From contig DATKCA010000069.1 in the NCBI GenBank assembly GCA_035544675.1, forward strand, positions 1 through 48,090: a stretch of 48,090 bases of DNA, in the 5' to 3' direction. The position numbers and the translations under genes are program-made. The notes under the pieces are model-generated. The model was not told where the DNA came from. It worked only from the letters and a program-made list of their open reading frames with translations, and did no database searches. Origin of the DNA: DATKCA01 sp035544675 (GTDB lineage: Bacteria; Acidobacteriota; Thermoanaerobaculia; Gp7-AA8). Below are positions 37,434-46,094 of this stretch, piece by piece. Position 1 is the first letter of the stretch. Each line of letters begins with the position of its first letter.

Positions 37434-38100
37434 AGTCGTCCGGGAGGGGCACGCCCACCGGCCTCACCATCCGTTCCTCCAGCATCACTTCGAGGACATG
37501 GGCCAGCAGCACGAGGCCAGCACCCTGGGGATGTGGGTCTTCGTGGCGCAGGAGATCCTCTTCTTCGGCGGCATGTTCATGGCCTACGCGATCTACCGCG
37601 GGATGTATCCCGACGCCTGGGCGGCCGGGGCCTCGCATCAGGACTGGAAGGTTGGCGCGTTCAATACCGCGGTGCTCATCGGCAGCTCGCTGACGATGGC
37701 GCTGGCGGTGTGGGGGGCGCAGACGGGCCGCCGGATGGTCACCGTCTGGATGCTCGTCCTGACCCTGATCCTCGGATCCGTCTTTCTCGGCGTGAAGGCC
37801 TACGAGTATTCGGTCCACGCCCACGAGGGCCTTTTTCCGGGCGCCAGCTTCACCTACGTCGACCCCAATCCGGCGCTGACGCCGGGGGTCCAGCTCTTCA
37901 TGGTGTTCTACTTCGGACTGACAGGGCTCCACGCGCTGCACATGGTCATCGGTGCGGGCCTGCTCATCTGGTTCATCTGGCGCGCGTGGGCCGGGCACTT
38001 CGGGCCGGAGTATTACGCGCCGGTCGAGATCATGGGGTTGTACTGGCACTTCGTCGACATCGTCTGGATTTTCCTGTTCCCGCTCCTGTATCTGATCTGA
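37426..38100 (+). CDS. coxC: Cytochrome c oxidase subunit III
   Basis: A 224-aa membrane protein with about six to seven helices. HHFEDMGQQHEASTLGMWVF near the start and GLHALHMVIG and GLYWHFVDIVWIFLFPLLYL near the end are diagnostic. It stabilises subunit I proton uptake. The ATG lies inside coxA (8-nt overlap); coxD follows after 6 nt. Confidence 0.95.
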   Translation: MSEVVREGHAHRPHHPFLQHHFEDMGQQHEASTLGMWVFVAQEILFFGGMFMAYAIYRGMYPDAWAAGASHQDWKVGAFNTAVLIGSSLTMALAVWGAQTGRRMVTVWMLVLTLILGSVFLGVKAYEYSVHAHEGLFPGASFTYVDPNPALTPGVQLFMVFYFGLTGLHALHMVIGAGLLIWFIWRAWAGHFGPEYYAPVEIMGLYWHFVDIVWIFLFPLLYLI

Positions 38101-38106
38101 GGACGC

Positions 38107-38427
38107 ATGAACGAGCACGCCCACAGCACAAAGGCACCGACGCATCACGTCTCATCGCTGGCGATGTATTTCGGCGTTTTCCTCGCGCTGATGGTCCTGA
38201 CCGCGGTCACCGTATGGGTCTCGCGCATCGACCTCGGCGCGATGAACGTACCGGTGGCCCTGGCCGTTGCCATCGTCAAGGCGGCGCTGGTCATCCTCTT
38301 CTTCATGCACGTGCTGCATTCGACCCGCCTCACGTGGGTCGTGGTCATCAGCGCGTTCCTGTGGCTGGGCGTGCTGTTCGTGCTGACGTTCAGCGACTAC
38401 ATGACGCGGCACTGGCTGCTGTACTGA
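38107..38427 (+). CDS. coxD: Cytochrome c oxidase subunit IV (prokaryotic type)
   Basis: A 106-aa protein with three helices. FGVFLALMVLTAVTVWVSRIDLG and VKAALVILFFMHVLHSTRLTWVV are typical of the bacterial COX4 family. It is a small accessory subunit of the caa3 oxidase. Confidence 0.92.
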   Translation: MNEHAHSTKAPTHHVSSLAMYFGVFLALMVLTAVTVWVSRIDLGAMNVPVALAVAIVKAALVILFFMHVLHSTRLTWVVVISAFLWLGVLFVLTFSDYMTRHWLLY

Positions 38428-38449
38428 CGCTGCAGCCGCGGGTGAACCG

Positions 38450-38668
38450 ATGAATCGTCCGCCCAGACTCTCGTCCGTCATCGGAATGTGGCTGATCTTC
38501 CTTCCCGCCGTGGTGGCGTTTCCGCTCTTCGTCATCCGAAAGGGCGGGGTGCACCCCCTCGTCCTCGCCGCCATCCTCCTGGTCTTCGGTCTCTACGCGG
38601 CCGTGCCCGTGTCGGTGACGAAGCGATATCTCGCTTCGCGCCGGCCGCCCGGGGACGACAGAGACTAG
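38450..38668 (+). CDS. Small two-helix membrane protein of the oxidase cluster
   Basis: A 72-aa protein with two helices (about residues 8-28 and 35-55) and a basic, polar tail (KRYLASRRPPGDDRD). I do not recognise the family. It lies 22 nt after coxD on the same strand, so it may be a further oxidase-associated peptide. Its stop codon overlaps the stop of the convergent MATE gene by 4 nt, so the respiratory operon ends here without a visible terminator. Confidence 0.68.
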   Translation: MNRPPRLSSVIGMWLIFLPAVVAFPLFVIRKGGVHPLVLAAILLVFGLYAAVPVSVTKRYLASRRPPGDDRD

Positions 38669-40023
38669 AGGTGCGGAATCGGCGCGATCGGCTGCGCCGA
38701 CAGCCGCTGGAACCGCAGGAAGAGCAGAACCGCAACGACGCTCAGGCCGGCGCAGAGGCCCCACCAGAGCCCGACGATGCCCATGCGGTAGGTGAACCCA
38801 AGGATGAGTGCGACCGGAGCGCCGACGGCCCAGTGACCGATGACGTTCGCCACGAACGAGTAGCGGGTGTCGCCGGCCCCTCGCAGCACGCCGGAGCCGA
38901 CGGCCTGGATACCGTCCGACAACTGGAACACCGCCGCCACGAGAAAGAGCGGCAATGCGGCTGCGATGACCTCCGGCTTGTTCGTGATCAGACGGGCCAG
39001 CGGTCCCGGCACGACCGCGAAAAGGATCGCCGCGATCGCCATGACCGCCGCACCGCCGATGAACGCGGCGTGGCCCGCGGTACGGGTTCCTGCCATGGTG
39101 CCGCCCCCGATCGTGAGGCCTACCCGCGTGGACCCGGCCGCCGCCACCCCAAGCGAGAAAGTGTAGGTGAACGACGCCAGACCGATGACGAGCTGGTGCG
39201 CCGCGAGATCGAGTGTTCCCAGCCGTGCGGCGAGAACGCCGACCAGAGCGAAGATGCCGATCTCGGCGCCGAGCTGCAGTGAGACCGGCCAGCCCACGCG
39301 AAAGGCGCGGACGATGTCGCGTCCATTCCACCGCCGGACGTCGAAGGATGAGATATCGCGCTCCCGGGCCGCGAAGGCCACGATGGCGAGCTGGATCAGC
39401 GAGCCGAGAACGGTCACCACGGCGGCTCCTGATGCGCCGAGGGAGGGGATCTGGCGCAGGGGGCCGGTCCATGATGGGAGGATTCCCCCGCCGAACACGA
39501 GAACGATGTCTCCCACCAAGTTGAACACGTTGCAGACGACCATCGCCACGAGCATTGGGCGAGTCAGCCCCCGTGCCTGCAGGTAGCCGCGCACGACCAT
39601 GAACGCGAGGAACGGGGCCAGGCCGGCTGTCCGGATGAGCAGGTAGGACCTGGCCGGCTCGATCAGCTCCTCCTGTACGCCTGCCAGCGGCATCAGCAGC
39701 GCGGCCAGCAGCAGTGGAACGGTCAGAACGGCGGTGACGATCAGAGCCAGCCACACGCCCTGCCAGAGGACTCGATGTGCGCGGACGCGGTCACCGGCGC
39801 CCAGCGCCTGCGAGATCAGCGGATCGATCCCCAGCACCGCCCCCATCCCCATGACGGAGACGGAGAAGAAGAATGCGTTGGCCAGACCGGCGGCCGCGAG
39901 ATCGCGTGCGCTGAAGCGGCCAAGCACGGCGATGTCCACCACCGTCATGAGCTGAGTGCCGGCCTGGGCCGCCGCCACAGGCAGGGCCAGCCGGAACAAC
40001 GCGCGGAGCTCGGTTCGCAGCAT
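38665..40023 (-). CDS. MATE family efflux transporter
   Basis: A 452-aa membrane protein with 12 helices in two halves. The N-terminal stretch LALPVAAAQAGTQLMTVVDIAVLGR and the GIDPLISQALGAG segment are typical of NorM/DinF-like MATE proteins, which export drugs or organic cations in exchange for Na+ or H+. The substrate cannot be inferred. Only 39 nt separate its start from the divergent rmlB start. Confidence 0.93.
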   Translation of the reverse strand: MLRTELRALFRLALPVAAAQAGTQLMTVVDIAVLGRFSARDLAAAGLANAFFFSVSVMGMGAVLGIDPLISQALGAGDRVRAHRVLWQGVWLALIVTAVLTVPLLLAALLMPLAGVQEELIEPARSYLLIRTAGLAPFLAFMVVRGYLQARGLTRPMLVAMVVCNVFNLVGDIVLVFGGGILPSWTGPLRQIPSLGASGAAVVTVLGSLIQLAIVAFAARERDISSFDVRRWNGRDIVRAFRVGWPVSLQLGAEIGIFALVGVLAARLGTLDLAAHQLVIGLASFTYTFSLGVAAAGSTRVGLTIGGGTMAGTRTAGHAAFIGGAAVMAIAAILFAVVPGPLARLITNKPEVIAAALPLFLVAAVFQLSDGIQAVGSGVLRGAGDTRYSFVANVIGHWAVGAPVALILGFTYRMGIVGLWWGLCAGLSVVAVLLFLRFQRLSAQPIAPIPHL

Positions 40024-40062
40024 GGACGGCGGATTCTACTTCCTGTAGGCTACGCGGCCGCG

Positions 40063-41094
40063 ATGCGTTACCTCGTCACCGGCGGTGCCGGTTTCATCGG
40101 ATCGAACTTCATCCGCTACATCTTCAGAAAGTACGGTCACGACGCACAGGTCGTCAACCTCGACAAGCTGACGTACGCCGGCATCCGTGAGAACCTCGCC
40201 GAGTTCGAGGGGAAGAAGAACTACCGGTTCGTGCACGGCGACATCGCCAGACCGGCGGATGTGGTCGAGGCGTACAAAGGGATCGATGGCGGCGGCGTGG
40301 ACGTGGTCGTGAACTTCGCCGCGGAGACTCACGTCGACCGCTCGCTGATGGAGGCGGGCACGTTCATCGAGACGGACGTCCACGGTGTGCTGGTGCTGCT
40401 CGAGGAAGCCCGGAAGCATGCGCCGCGCCTGAAGCGTTTCGTGCAGATCTCGACCGACGAAGTCTACGGCTCGATCGAGACCGGATCCTTCCGCGAGACC
40501 GATCCTCTGAATCCCCGCAATCCGTACTCTGCCTCCAAAGCGGGCGGCGATCGCATGGCCTACGCGTACGCGCAGACCTACGGGCTGCCCGTCATCGTCA
40601 CGCGCGCGTCGAACAACTTCGGCCCCTGGCAGTACCCGGAGAAGCTCATCCCGCTCTTCGTCACGAACGCGATCGACGATCTTCCGCTGCCGCTCTACGG
40701 TGACGGCCGCAACGTCCGTGACTGGCTCTTCGTCGACGACCACTGCGGCGCGATCGACTTCCTCATCGAGCGAGGCGAGAACAACGAGACCTACAACATC
40801 GGCGGCGGCAACGAGCGCGAGAACCGCGACATCACTCTGCGGATCCTCGAGATCCTCGGCAAGCCGGAGTCGCTCATCCGGCGCGTCGCCGACCGGCAGG
40901 GACACGACCGGCGCTACTCGCTCGACAGCTCCAGGCTGGAGCGCCTCGGATTCCGGTGCGACACCCCCTTCGACGCCGCCCTGGAGCGCACCGTGCGCTG
41001 GTACGCCGGCAACGAGCCCTGGTGGCGTGCCATCAAGGAGCGCTCCGCGGAGTTCAAGGCCTACTACGAGAAGCAGTACGGCTCGGCCACCTGA
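40063..41094 (+). CDS. rmlB: dTDP-glucose 4,6-dehydratase
   Basis: A 343-aa extended SDR. The NAD motif TGGAGFIG is at residues 6-13, the active-site segment is STDEVYGS, and Tyr155/Lys159 lie in NPYSASKAGG. ASNNFGPWQYPEKLIPLF and NVRDWLFVDDHC are typical of RmlB. It makes dTDP-4-keto-6-deoxyglucose for deoxysugars such as rhamnose. No other rml gene is nearby. Confidence 0.95.
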   Translation: MRYLVTGGAGFIGSNFIRYIFRKYGHDAQVVNLDKLTYAGIRENLAEFEGKKNYRFVHGDIARPADVVEAYKGIDGGGVDVVVNFAAETHVDRSLMEAGTFIETDVHGVLVLLEEARKHAPRLKRFVQISTDEVYGSIETGSFRETDPLNPRNPYSASKAGGDRMAYAYAQTYGLPVIVTRASNNFGPWQYPEKLIPLFVTNAIDDLPLPLYGDGRNVRDWLFVDDHCGAIDFLIERGENNETYNIGGGNERENRDITLRILEILGKPESLIRRVADRQGHDRRYSLDSSRLERLGFRCDTPFDAALERTVRWYAGNEPWWRAIKERSAEFKAYYEKQYGSAT

Positions 41095-41162
41095 TACGTT
41101 TCACGCGCCGCTCACACCCCCGTGACGGCGTTCGGCTGCTCCCGCCGCTAGTCTTTCGGTTC

Positions 41163-41462
41163 GTGGACGCACTGACTGTCAAGAAGAACGGGATGAAGGT
41201 CTGCACGGCCGATGTCGGGCCGAAAGGCACGGTTACCATCTTTGTACGGTGGAGTACGAGCGGCGGGAAGAGCGAATACACCGTCAGCGTCATGGGCCTC
41301 GACGCCGCGCAGCAGCGCTTCCTGAACTGGGAGGTGCCGGTCGTGGCGGGTGGCGACGAGATCGCCGTCAGGCTCGGGCAGGCTTCCCCGCCTCCGGAGC
41401 CTCGACGATGGGGCTGGGACTCGCTCCGCAAGGCCGTCTTCGCCCTCCTCGGCGGCGCATAA
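41163..41462 (+). CDS. Hypothetical 99-aa protein
   Basis: A frame from the GTG at 41163 (VDALTVKKNGMKVCTADVG) ending WGWDSLRKAVFALLGGA. The first 80 residues alternate in a way that suggests a small beta-barrel (GTVTIFVRWSTSG, SEYTVSVMGLD, WEVPVVAGGDEIAVRLG). No family recognised. An ATG at 41193 is the alternative start. Codon use matches the neighbours. Confidence 0.6.
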   Translation: MDALTVKKNGMKVCTADVGPKGTVTIFVRWSTSGGKSEYTVSVMGLDAAQQRFLNWEVPVVAGGDEIAVRLGQASPPPEPRRWGWDSLRKAVFALLGGA

Positions 41463-41469
41463 TGGCTTG

Positions 41470-41671
41470 ATGCGCGGCCGCGGCGCTGGACGAGCTACGC
41501 GAGCGGTGTCTGGCCTTTCCTGATGTAGAGGAAACGAGCTCATTCGGCCACCCCAACTTCAAGACCGGCAAAAAGACATTCGTCGCATTCGAAGTGGTGA
41601 AGGGACGGCCGTCGATCGCAGTGCGCGCCGCCGCCTACGGAGTGGCCACGCGGAAGGCCCGCAGGAGGTAG
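41470..41671 (+). pseudogene. Decayed MmcQ/YjbR-like gene fragment
   Basis: The frame from 41471 to the TAG at 41669-41671 reads ALDELRERCLAFPDVEETSS then FGHPNFKTGKKTFVAFEVVK, the start of a MmcQ/YjbR fold protein. It has no ATG in frame: the likely start ATG at 41470 is one frame off, indicating an indel near the start. After GRPSIAVRA the homology breaks and stops about 13 codons later, roughly half the normal length. So both ends are damaged. A short product from a non-ATG start cannot be excluded. Confidence 0.6.
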
Positions 41672-41719
41672 CGGGAACCAGCAACGGATCGGCGACTTCG
41701 GTGCGATACGATCCCACCC

Positions 41720-43858
41720 ATGCGAAGACTCACATCCCTCCTGATCCTGCTGGTGGCCGTCGACGCGGCGGCCGAATCGACGCTCCGTTACCCGGAGACC
41801 AGAAAGGTCGATCAGACCGACACGTACGCCGGCGGCGTCGTCGTCGCCGATCCGTATCGGTGGCTCGAGGACGACGTTCGCGAAACCGCCGGCGTCCGTG
41901 CCTGGGTCGAAGCGCAGAACCAGGTCACGTTCGGATATCTCCGGTCGCTTCCCCATCGGCAGGCCATCAGAAAGCGGCTCACGGAGATCTGGGACCACGA
42001 GAAGTACACGATTCCCCAAAAGGAGGGCGGCCGGTACTTCTTTCGGAAGAACGACGGGCTGCAGAACCAGTACGTGCTCTACGTCACGTCGTCGTTCTCG
42101 GAGAGCCCGCGCGTGCTGCTCGACCCGAATGCCTGGTCGAAGGACGGCACCATGGCCCTCGGCACCTATAGTCCGAGCCGCGACGGACGCCATCTGGCCT
42201 ACAGCGTCTCGGAAGCCGGTTCTGACTGGAGCGTGTGGCGCGTGGTCGAGATCGAGAGCGGAAAGACGCTGCCCGACGAGTTGAAATGGGTCAAGTTCAG
42301 CGGCGCGCAGTGGACCAGCGACAGCAAGGGATTCTTCTATGCCCGCTTTCCCGAGCCGCCGCCCGGCGCCCAGTACCAGACCGTCAATCGGAACCAGAAG
42401 CTCTACTACCACCGTCTCAACACCCCGCAGTCCGACGACGTGCTCGTGTACTACGACGCCGCACACCCGGAGCAGAGGTACTCCCCGAAGGTCACCCAGG
42501 ACGGCAGGTACCTGCTCATCACCACGTCCGTCACCACGGACCGGCGCTATCGCATCCTCCTCAAGGACCTGACCGAGCCTTACGGCATGCCGGTAGCGCT
42601 GGTGGGGGAGTTCGACAACGAATACACCTTCGTCGGGAACGACGGCCCGCTCTTCTATTTCAAGACAGATGTCGACGCGCCGCGACGGCGCCTGGTGGCG
42701 ATCGACATCCGTAGCCCGCAGCGCACCAATTGGAGAGTGATCATTCCGGAGGGCCCGGACCTGCTCGACGACGTCTCCTACGTCGGCGGCCGGTTCATCG
42801 CTGAGTATCTGAAGGATGCGCGCGCGCAGGCCAGAGTCTTCTCGCGGGAGGGGCGGCCGGTTCGCGACGTGGAGTTTTCCACGATAGGCTCGGCCGGCGG
42901 GTTCGAAGGGAAGGCGGACGACAACGAGACCTTCTATGCCTTCCAGAGCGTCACCGTCCCTCCCGGCATCTACCGCTACGACGTTGCCACGGGGGAGACG
43001 AAGCTGCTCTTCCGTCCGAGCATCTCCTTCGATCCGGCCGCGTATGAGGTCAGGCAGATCTTCTACCGATCGAAGGACGGCACGCAGGTGCCGATGTTCA
43101 TCGCCCACAGGAAGGGGGTTCGTCTCAACGGAGACAATCCAACGCTGCTCTACGGCTACGGCGGGTTCAACATCTCTCAGAAGCCGGTGTTCTCGATCTC
43201 GCGGCTGGTCTGGATGGACATGGGCGGGGTACTGGCCATCGCCAACCTTCGCGGCGGCGGCGAGTACGGCGAGCAGTGGCACAAGGCCGGGACGAAGCTG
43301 CAAAAGCAGAACGTTTTCGACGACTTCATCGCCGCGGCGGAGTGGCTGATCGCCAGCCGCTACACGCGGCCGCGGCGGCTCGCCATCCAGGGGGGGAGCA
43401 ACGGCGGTCTGCTCGTCGGCGCGGCCATGACGCAGCGGCCCGAGCTGTTCGGCGCGTCGCTCCCCGCTAACGGCGTCATGGACATGCTCCGCTTCCATCG
43501 TTTTACCGCCGGTAGGGCCTGGGTGGGGGACTACGGCTCGGCCGACGACCCGGAGGAGTTCAGGGCCCTCTACGCCTACTCGCCGTATCACAACCTGCGC
43601 AAGGGGACTTCCTATCCGGCCACACTCGTCACGACGGCGGACTACGACGACCGCGTCGTGCCGGGGCACAGCTTCAAGTTCGCCGCGGCCCTGCAGGACA
43701 GGCACGCCGGCCCGGCGCCCGTCCTGATCCGGATCGAGACGCGGGCCGGCCATGGCGCCGGAAAACCGACCAGCAAGCAGATCGAGGAGATCGCCGACCG
43801 GTGGGCGTTCCTGGCCGCGAACCTGGGGTTGAAGCTGCCGCGGGGGTTCGGGCGCTAG
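41720..43858 (+). CDS. Prolyl oligopeptidase family serine peptidase (S9A)
   Basis: A 712-aa protein with a signal peptide (LTSLLILLVAVDAAA). A seven-bladed propeller region (about 70-430) precedes the alpha/beta hydrolase domain. Catalytic Ser560 is in GGSNGG, the Asp is in DYDDRV (641-646) and His678 in RAGHGAG. The N-terminal DPYRWLEDD motif is typical of S9A. It would cleave short peptides after proline in the periplasm or outside. A heptamer repeat array follows its stop within 30 nt. Confidence 0.95.
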   Translation: MRRLTSLLILLVAVDAAAESTLRYPETRKVDQTDTYAGGVVVADPYRWLEDDVRETAGVRAWVEAQNQVTFGYLRSLPHRQAIRKRLTEIWDHEKYTIPQKEGGRYFFRKNDGLQNQYVLYVTSSFSESPRVLLDPNAWSKDGTMALGTYSPSRDGRHLAYSVSEAGSDWSVWRVVEIESGKTLPDELKWVKFSGAQWTSDSKGFFYARFPEPPPGAQYQTVNRNQKLYYHRLNTPQSDDVLVYYDAAHPEQRYSPKVTQDGRYLLITTSVTTDRRYRILLKDLTEPYGMPVALVGEFDNEYTFVGNDGPLFYFKTDVDAPRRRLVAIDIRSPQRTNWRVIIPEGPDLLDDVSYVGGRFIAEYLKDARAQARVFSREGRPVRDVEFSTIGSAGGFEGKADDNETFYAFQSVTVPPGIYRYDVATGETKLLFRPSISFDPAAYEVRQIFYRSKDGTQVPMFIAHRKGVRLNGDNPTLLYGYGGFNISQKPVFSISRLVWMDMGGVLAIANLRGGGEYGEQWHKAGTKLQKQNVFDDFIAAAEWLIASRYTRPRRLAIQGGSNGGLLVGAAMTQRPELFGASLPANGVMDMLRFHRFTAGRAWVGDYGSADDPEEFRALYAYSPYHNLRKGTSYPATLVTTADYDDRVVPGHSFKFAAALQDRHAGPAPVLIRIETRAGHGAGKPTSKQIEEIADRWAFLAANLGLKLPRGFGR

Positions 43859-43887
43859 CCGAGAAGGCGCGGCGGGAAGAAGGGGAG

Positions 43888-43915
43888 GGTTACCGGTTGC
43901 CGGCTACCGGTTCCC
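43888..43915. repeat. GGTTNCC heptamer array (4 units)
   Basis: GGTTACC, GGTTGCC, GGCTACC and GGTTCCC in tandem. The array covers the stop codon and the last codons of the minus-strand response regulator (its GNGNR end). It is the same heptamer family, in opposite orientation, as the long array at 47831-47907. Confidence 0.8.
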
Positions 43916-44284
43916 GTTGCCGACACACTGCCGGATTTCGCCGATCAGCTTCTGCATGTCGAACGGCTTGGCGTGAATCCGGAACACGGGCATCTGGAAC
44001 CGCTTCAGCACCTCCGGTTGCGGGACAGCGGAGGCCACGATCGTGCAGGCGAGCCTGTCGGGATGGTGCTCCTTCAGGTGGCCGAGGACACCGTAGCCGT
44101 CCACGCGAGGCATCATGAGATCGAGGAGGATGACGTCGTAGTGCTGGCGATCGATGCGCTCGATCGCCTCCACGCCGTCGCTCGCGGTATCGACCTCGAC
44201 GCCCTGGCGCGAAACCACGTTGGCCAGCATCGTCCTGATTGGCTCGTCGTCGTCGACGACCAATGCCCTCTTGGTCTGCCCCAT
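43904..44284 (-). CDS. Single-domain response regulator
   Basis: A 126-aa receiver domain with no output domain. The acidic pocket is Asp11-Asp13, the phosphoacceptor Asp55 (LLDLMMP), the switch Ser85 and Lys106 (AKPF). The ATG at 44284 gives the standard start (TKRALVVDDDEPI). No histidine kinase is adjacent, so it may serve an orphan kinase. The C-terminal residues GNGNR are encoded by a heptamer repeat. Confidence 0.9.
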   Translation of the reverse strand: MGQTKRALVVDDDEPIRTMLANVVSRQGVEVDTASDGVEAIERIDRQHYDVILLDLMMPRVDGYGVLGHLKEHHPDRLACTIVASAVPQPEVLKRFQMPVFRIHAKPFDMQKLIGEIRQCVGNGNR

Positions 44285-44319
44285 CGCCGGGCAGGGTCTC
44301 AGCAAGAAACCGGCCGGAC

Positions 44320-44592
44320 TCAGGCGAGAGAGGCGATCAGGACGAAGGGGGCGACGATGAGTCCCACGATCACAGCCAGCGGGATGAGCAGAACCAGGGA
44401 GATGACGACCGCAGCCGTCACGAAGACGACCTTGGCGGCCACCAGAATGACGGCGAACGGCAGCAGGATCAGCTTGAACGGCAGCAGGACCAGGTGAAAG
44501 ACGAATTTGACGACCGCGGCGACGAATACCAGCGCGCCAAGGCACACCGCGCCGGCAACTCCGATCACCATCAGCGCCAGGAGCAGTTCCAT
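44320..44592 (-). CDS. Very hydrophobic 90-aa membrane protein
   Basis: A 90-residue protein that is almost entirely hydrophobic, with three likely helices and only a few Lys/His residues between them (KFVFHLVLLPFKLILLPF). A strong ribosome binding site (GAGGAGG, about 8 nt before the ATG) supports expression. No family recognised. It lies 35 nt upstream of the response regulator on the same strand and may be co-transcribed with it. Confidence 0.7.
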   Translation of the reverse strand: MELLLALMVIGVAGAVCLGALVFVAAVVKFVFHLVLLPFKLILLPFAVILVAAKVVFVTAAVVISLVLLIPLAVIVGLIVAPFVLIASLA

Positions 44593-44686
44593 CGGTTTGT
44601 CCTCCTCTCTGATGAATACGCGAGGGATCAGCGCGGGTTTCGGCCCGGCTCCCCCCGCCCCGGGTCAGACTTGCGCACTACACCAG

Positions 44687-46042
44687 CTAGCTGACCAGCT
44701 CGAAGTACTTCGCGAACGCGACCATGCCGCCCGAGGCCTGCTGCCAGTCGAAGTTCTCGTTGGGCGCGTGGTACCCGTGCTCCGGCAGTGACAGCCCGAG
44801 GAACATGACGGGGCACTTGAGGATCTTCTCCATGGAGTTGACCGCGCCGATCGAGCCGCCTTCCCGGACGAACACCGGCTCGCGGCCGAACGCGAATTTC
44901 ATGGCCGCCTTGACGGCATCGGCGAGCGGTCCGGTGGTCGGGGCCAGATACGGAGCCATCGAGTTCTCGATGGTGACCTTCACGTCGGGGTTCCGCTGTT
45001 TCACGAACGCCTTGACGAGAGCGACGATCTTCCTGGGGTTCTGGTTCGGCACGAGGCGGCAGGAGATCTTCGCTTCCCCGCGCGGCGGGATGATCGTCTT
45101 GATCCCGGGACCGGTGTAGCCACCGACGAGGCCGTGCACCTCGAACGTGGGCATGGCCCAGATCCGCTTCATCACCTCCATGGCGTCGTCGGTGCGGATC
45201 GACTTGAAGAGGTGGTCTTTCTTGAATTGCTTCACGGTGAAGCCGGAGTTGCGGAAGTCGTTGAGCTCCTGCTTCGTCGGGGGGGTGATGTCGTCGTAGA
45301 AGCCTTTGATCTTCACTCTGCCCGTGCCGGCGTCATACATCTCCGCCACGAGCTTGATCAGTTCGCCGATGGGGTTGCGCGCGGCGCCGCCGGTGACCCC
45401 GGAGTGCTGGTCGGTCTGGCCCACCTCGAGCGACAGCGTGAAACCCTGCATACCGCGCAGCCCGGCCGGGGCGGCGGGCCGGCTGCGGGAGACCCAGATC
45501 GTGTCGGAGACAATGACATGGTCTGTGGCCAGCTCGCCGGCGTGCTCCTTGATCGCTCCTTCGAAACTCGGCGATCCGATCTCCTCCTCGAGCTCCCACA
45601 GCACGTCGAGATTCACCGGGACGCCGGCCTCGCGGGCGGCCTTCATGCCCCACAGCGCGGAAAGACCGGGCCCCTTGTCGTCGGTGGTGCCGCGGCCGAA
45701 GTAGCGGCCGTTTCTCTTCGTGAATGTGAAAGGGTCCGTGTCCCACGGCTCGGTCTCGCGGGAGGCCGGCTGCACGTCCATGTGGTTGTACAGCGTCACC
45801 GTCGTGCCGCCCGGACCGGAGCGGAACTTGCCGTGCACGATCGGGTTGCCGGGCGTATTGATGAGGCGCGCCTCCCCACCGAACTCACGGATCGTCTGTG
45901 CCGCCGCGTCCGCGCACCGCCTGATGTCGTTCTTGTGCGCAGGGTCGGCGGAGACGGACGGGATCTCGACCAGTTGCTGGAGCTTCGACTCGAATGCACT
46001 GCGCTCGCGATCGGCGAACGCCAGCAGGGACTTCTTATCCAT
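44687..46042 (-). CDS. M20 family dipeptidase
   Basis: A 451-aa zinc peptidase. Metal motifs HMDVQ, TTDDKGP and ELEEEIGS are visible, with a late His in LPEHGYHAPNE. The run EPWDTDPFTFTKRNGRYFGRG is typical of the carnosinase/CNDP-like dipeptidases. There is no signal peptide, so it is probably cytoplasmic. I use the ATG at 46042; a TTG two codons earlier has better spacing to a GGAG and is an alternative. It may act on dipeptides released by the neighbouring gamma-glutamyltransferase. Confidence 0.92.
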   Translation of the reverse strand: MDKKSLLAFADRERSAFESKLQQLVEIPSVSADPAHKNDIRRCADAAAQTIREFGGEARLINTPGNPIVHGKFRSGPGGTTVTLYNHMDVQPASRETEPWDTDPFTFTKRNGRYFGRGTTDDKGPGLSALWGMKAAREAGVPVNLDVLWELEEEIGSPSFEGAIKEHAGELATDHVIVSDTIWVSRSRPAAPAGLRGMQGFTLSLEVGQTDQHSGVTGGAARNPIGELIKLVAEMYDAGTGRVKIKGFYDDITPPTKQELNDFRNSGFTVKQFKKDHLFKSIRTDDAMEVMKRIWAMPTFEVHGLVGGYTGPGIKTIIPPRGEAKISCRLVPNQNPRKIVALVKAFVKQRNPDVKVTIENSMAPYLAPTTGPLADAVKAAMKFAFGREPVFVREGGSIGAVNSMEKILKCPVMFLGLSLPEHGYHAPNENFDWQQASGGMVAFAKYFELVS

Positions 46043-46068
46043 CTTCAATTCCGTTCACTCCTTCACGC

Positions 46069-46091
46069 GCCGGTGGGACACCGGCGCTCCA
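46069..46091 (-). repeat. TGGAGCG palindromic repeat, intergenic copy
   Basis: On the minus strand this reads TGGAGCGCCGGTGTCCCACC then GGC, one base shorter than the copies at 16375 and 47911 (centre TCC instead of TCCT). It fills the short gap between the gamma-glutamyltransferase and the M20 dipeptidase. Confidence 0.75.
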
Positions 46092-46094
46092 ACA

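Noticed and set aside
41540..43753. A 737-codon open frame antisense to the S9 peptidase
   Set aside because: Same reason: no recognisable domain, and it mirrors a gene with a complete catalytic triad.
44593..44686. tRNA or small RNA in the GC-rich gap before the hydrophobic small gene
   Set aside because: No cloverleaf or anticodon arm can be drawn; the gap holds the ribosome binding site of the 90-aa gene and nothing else I can name.
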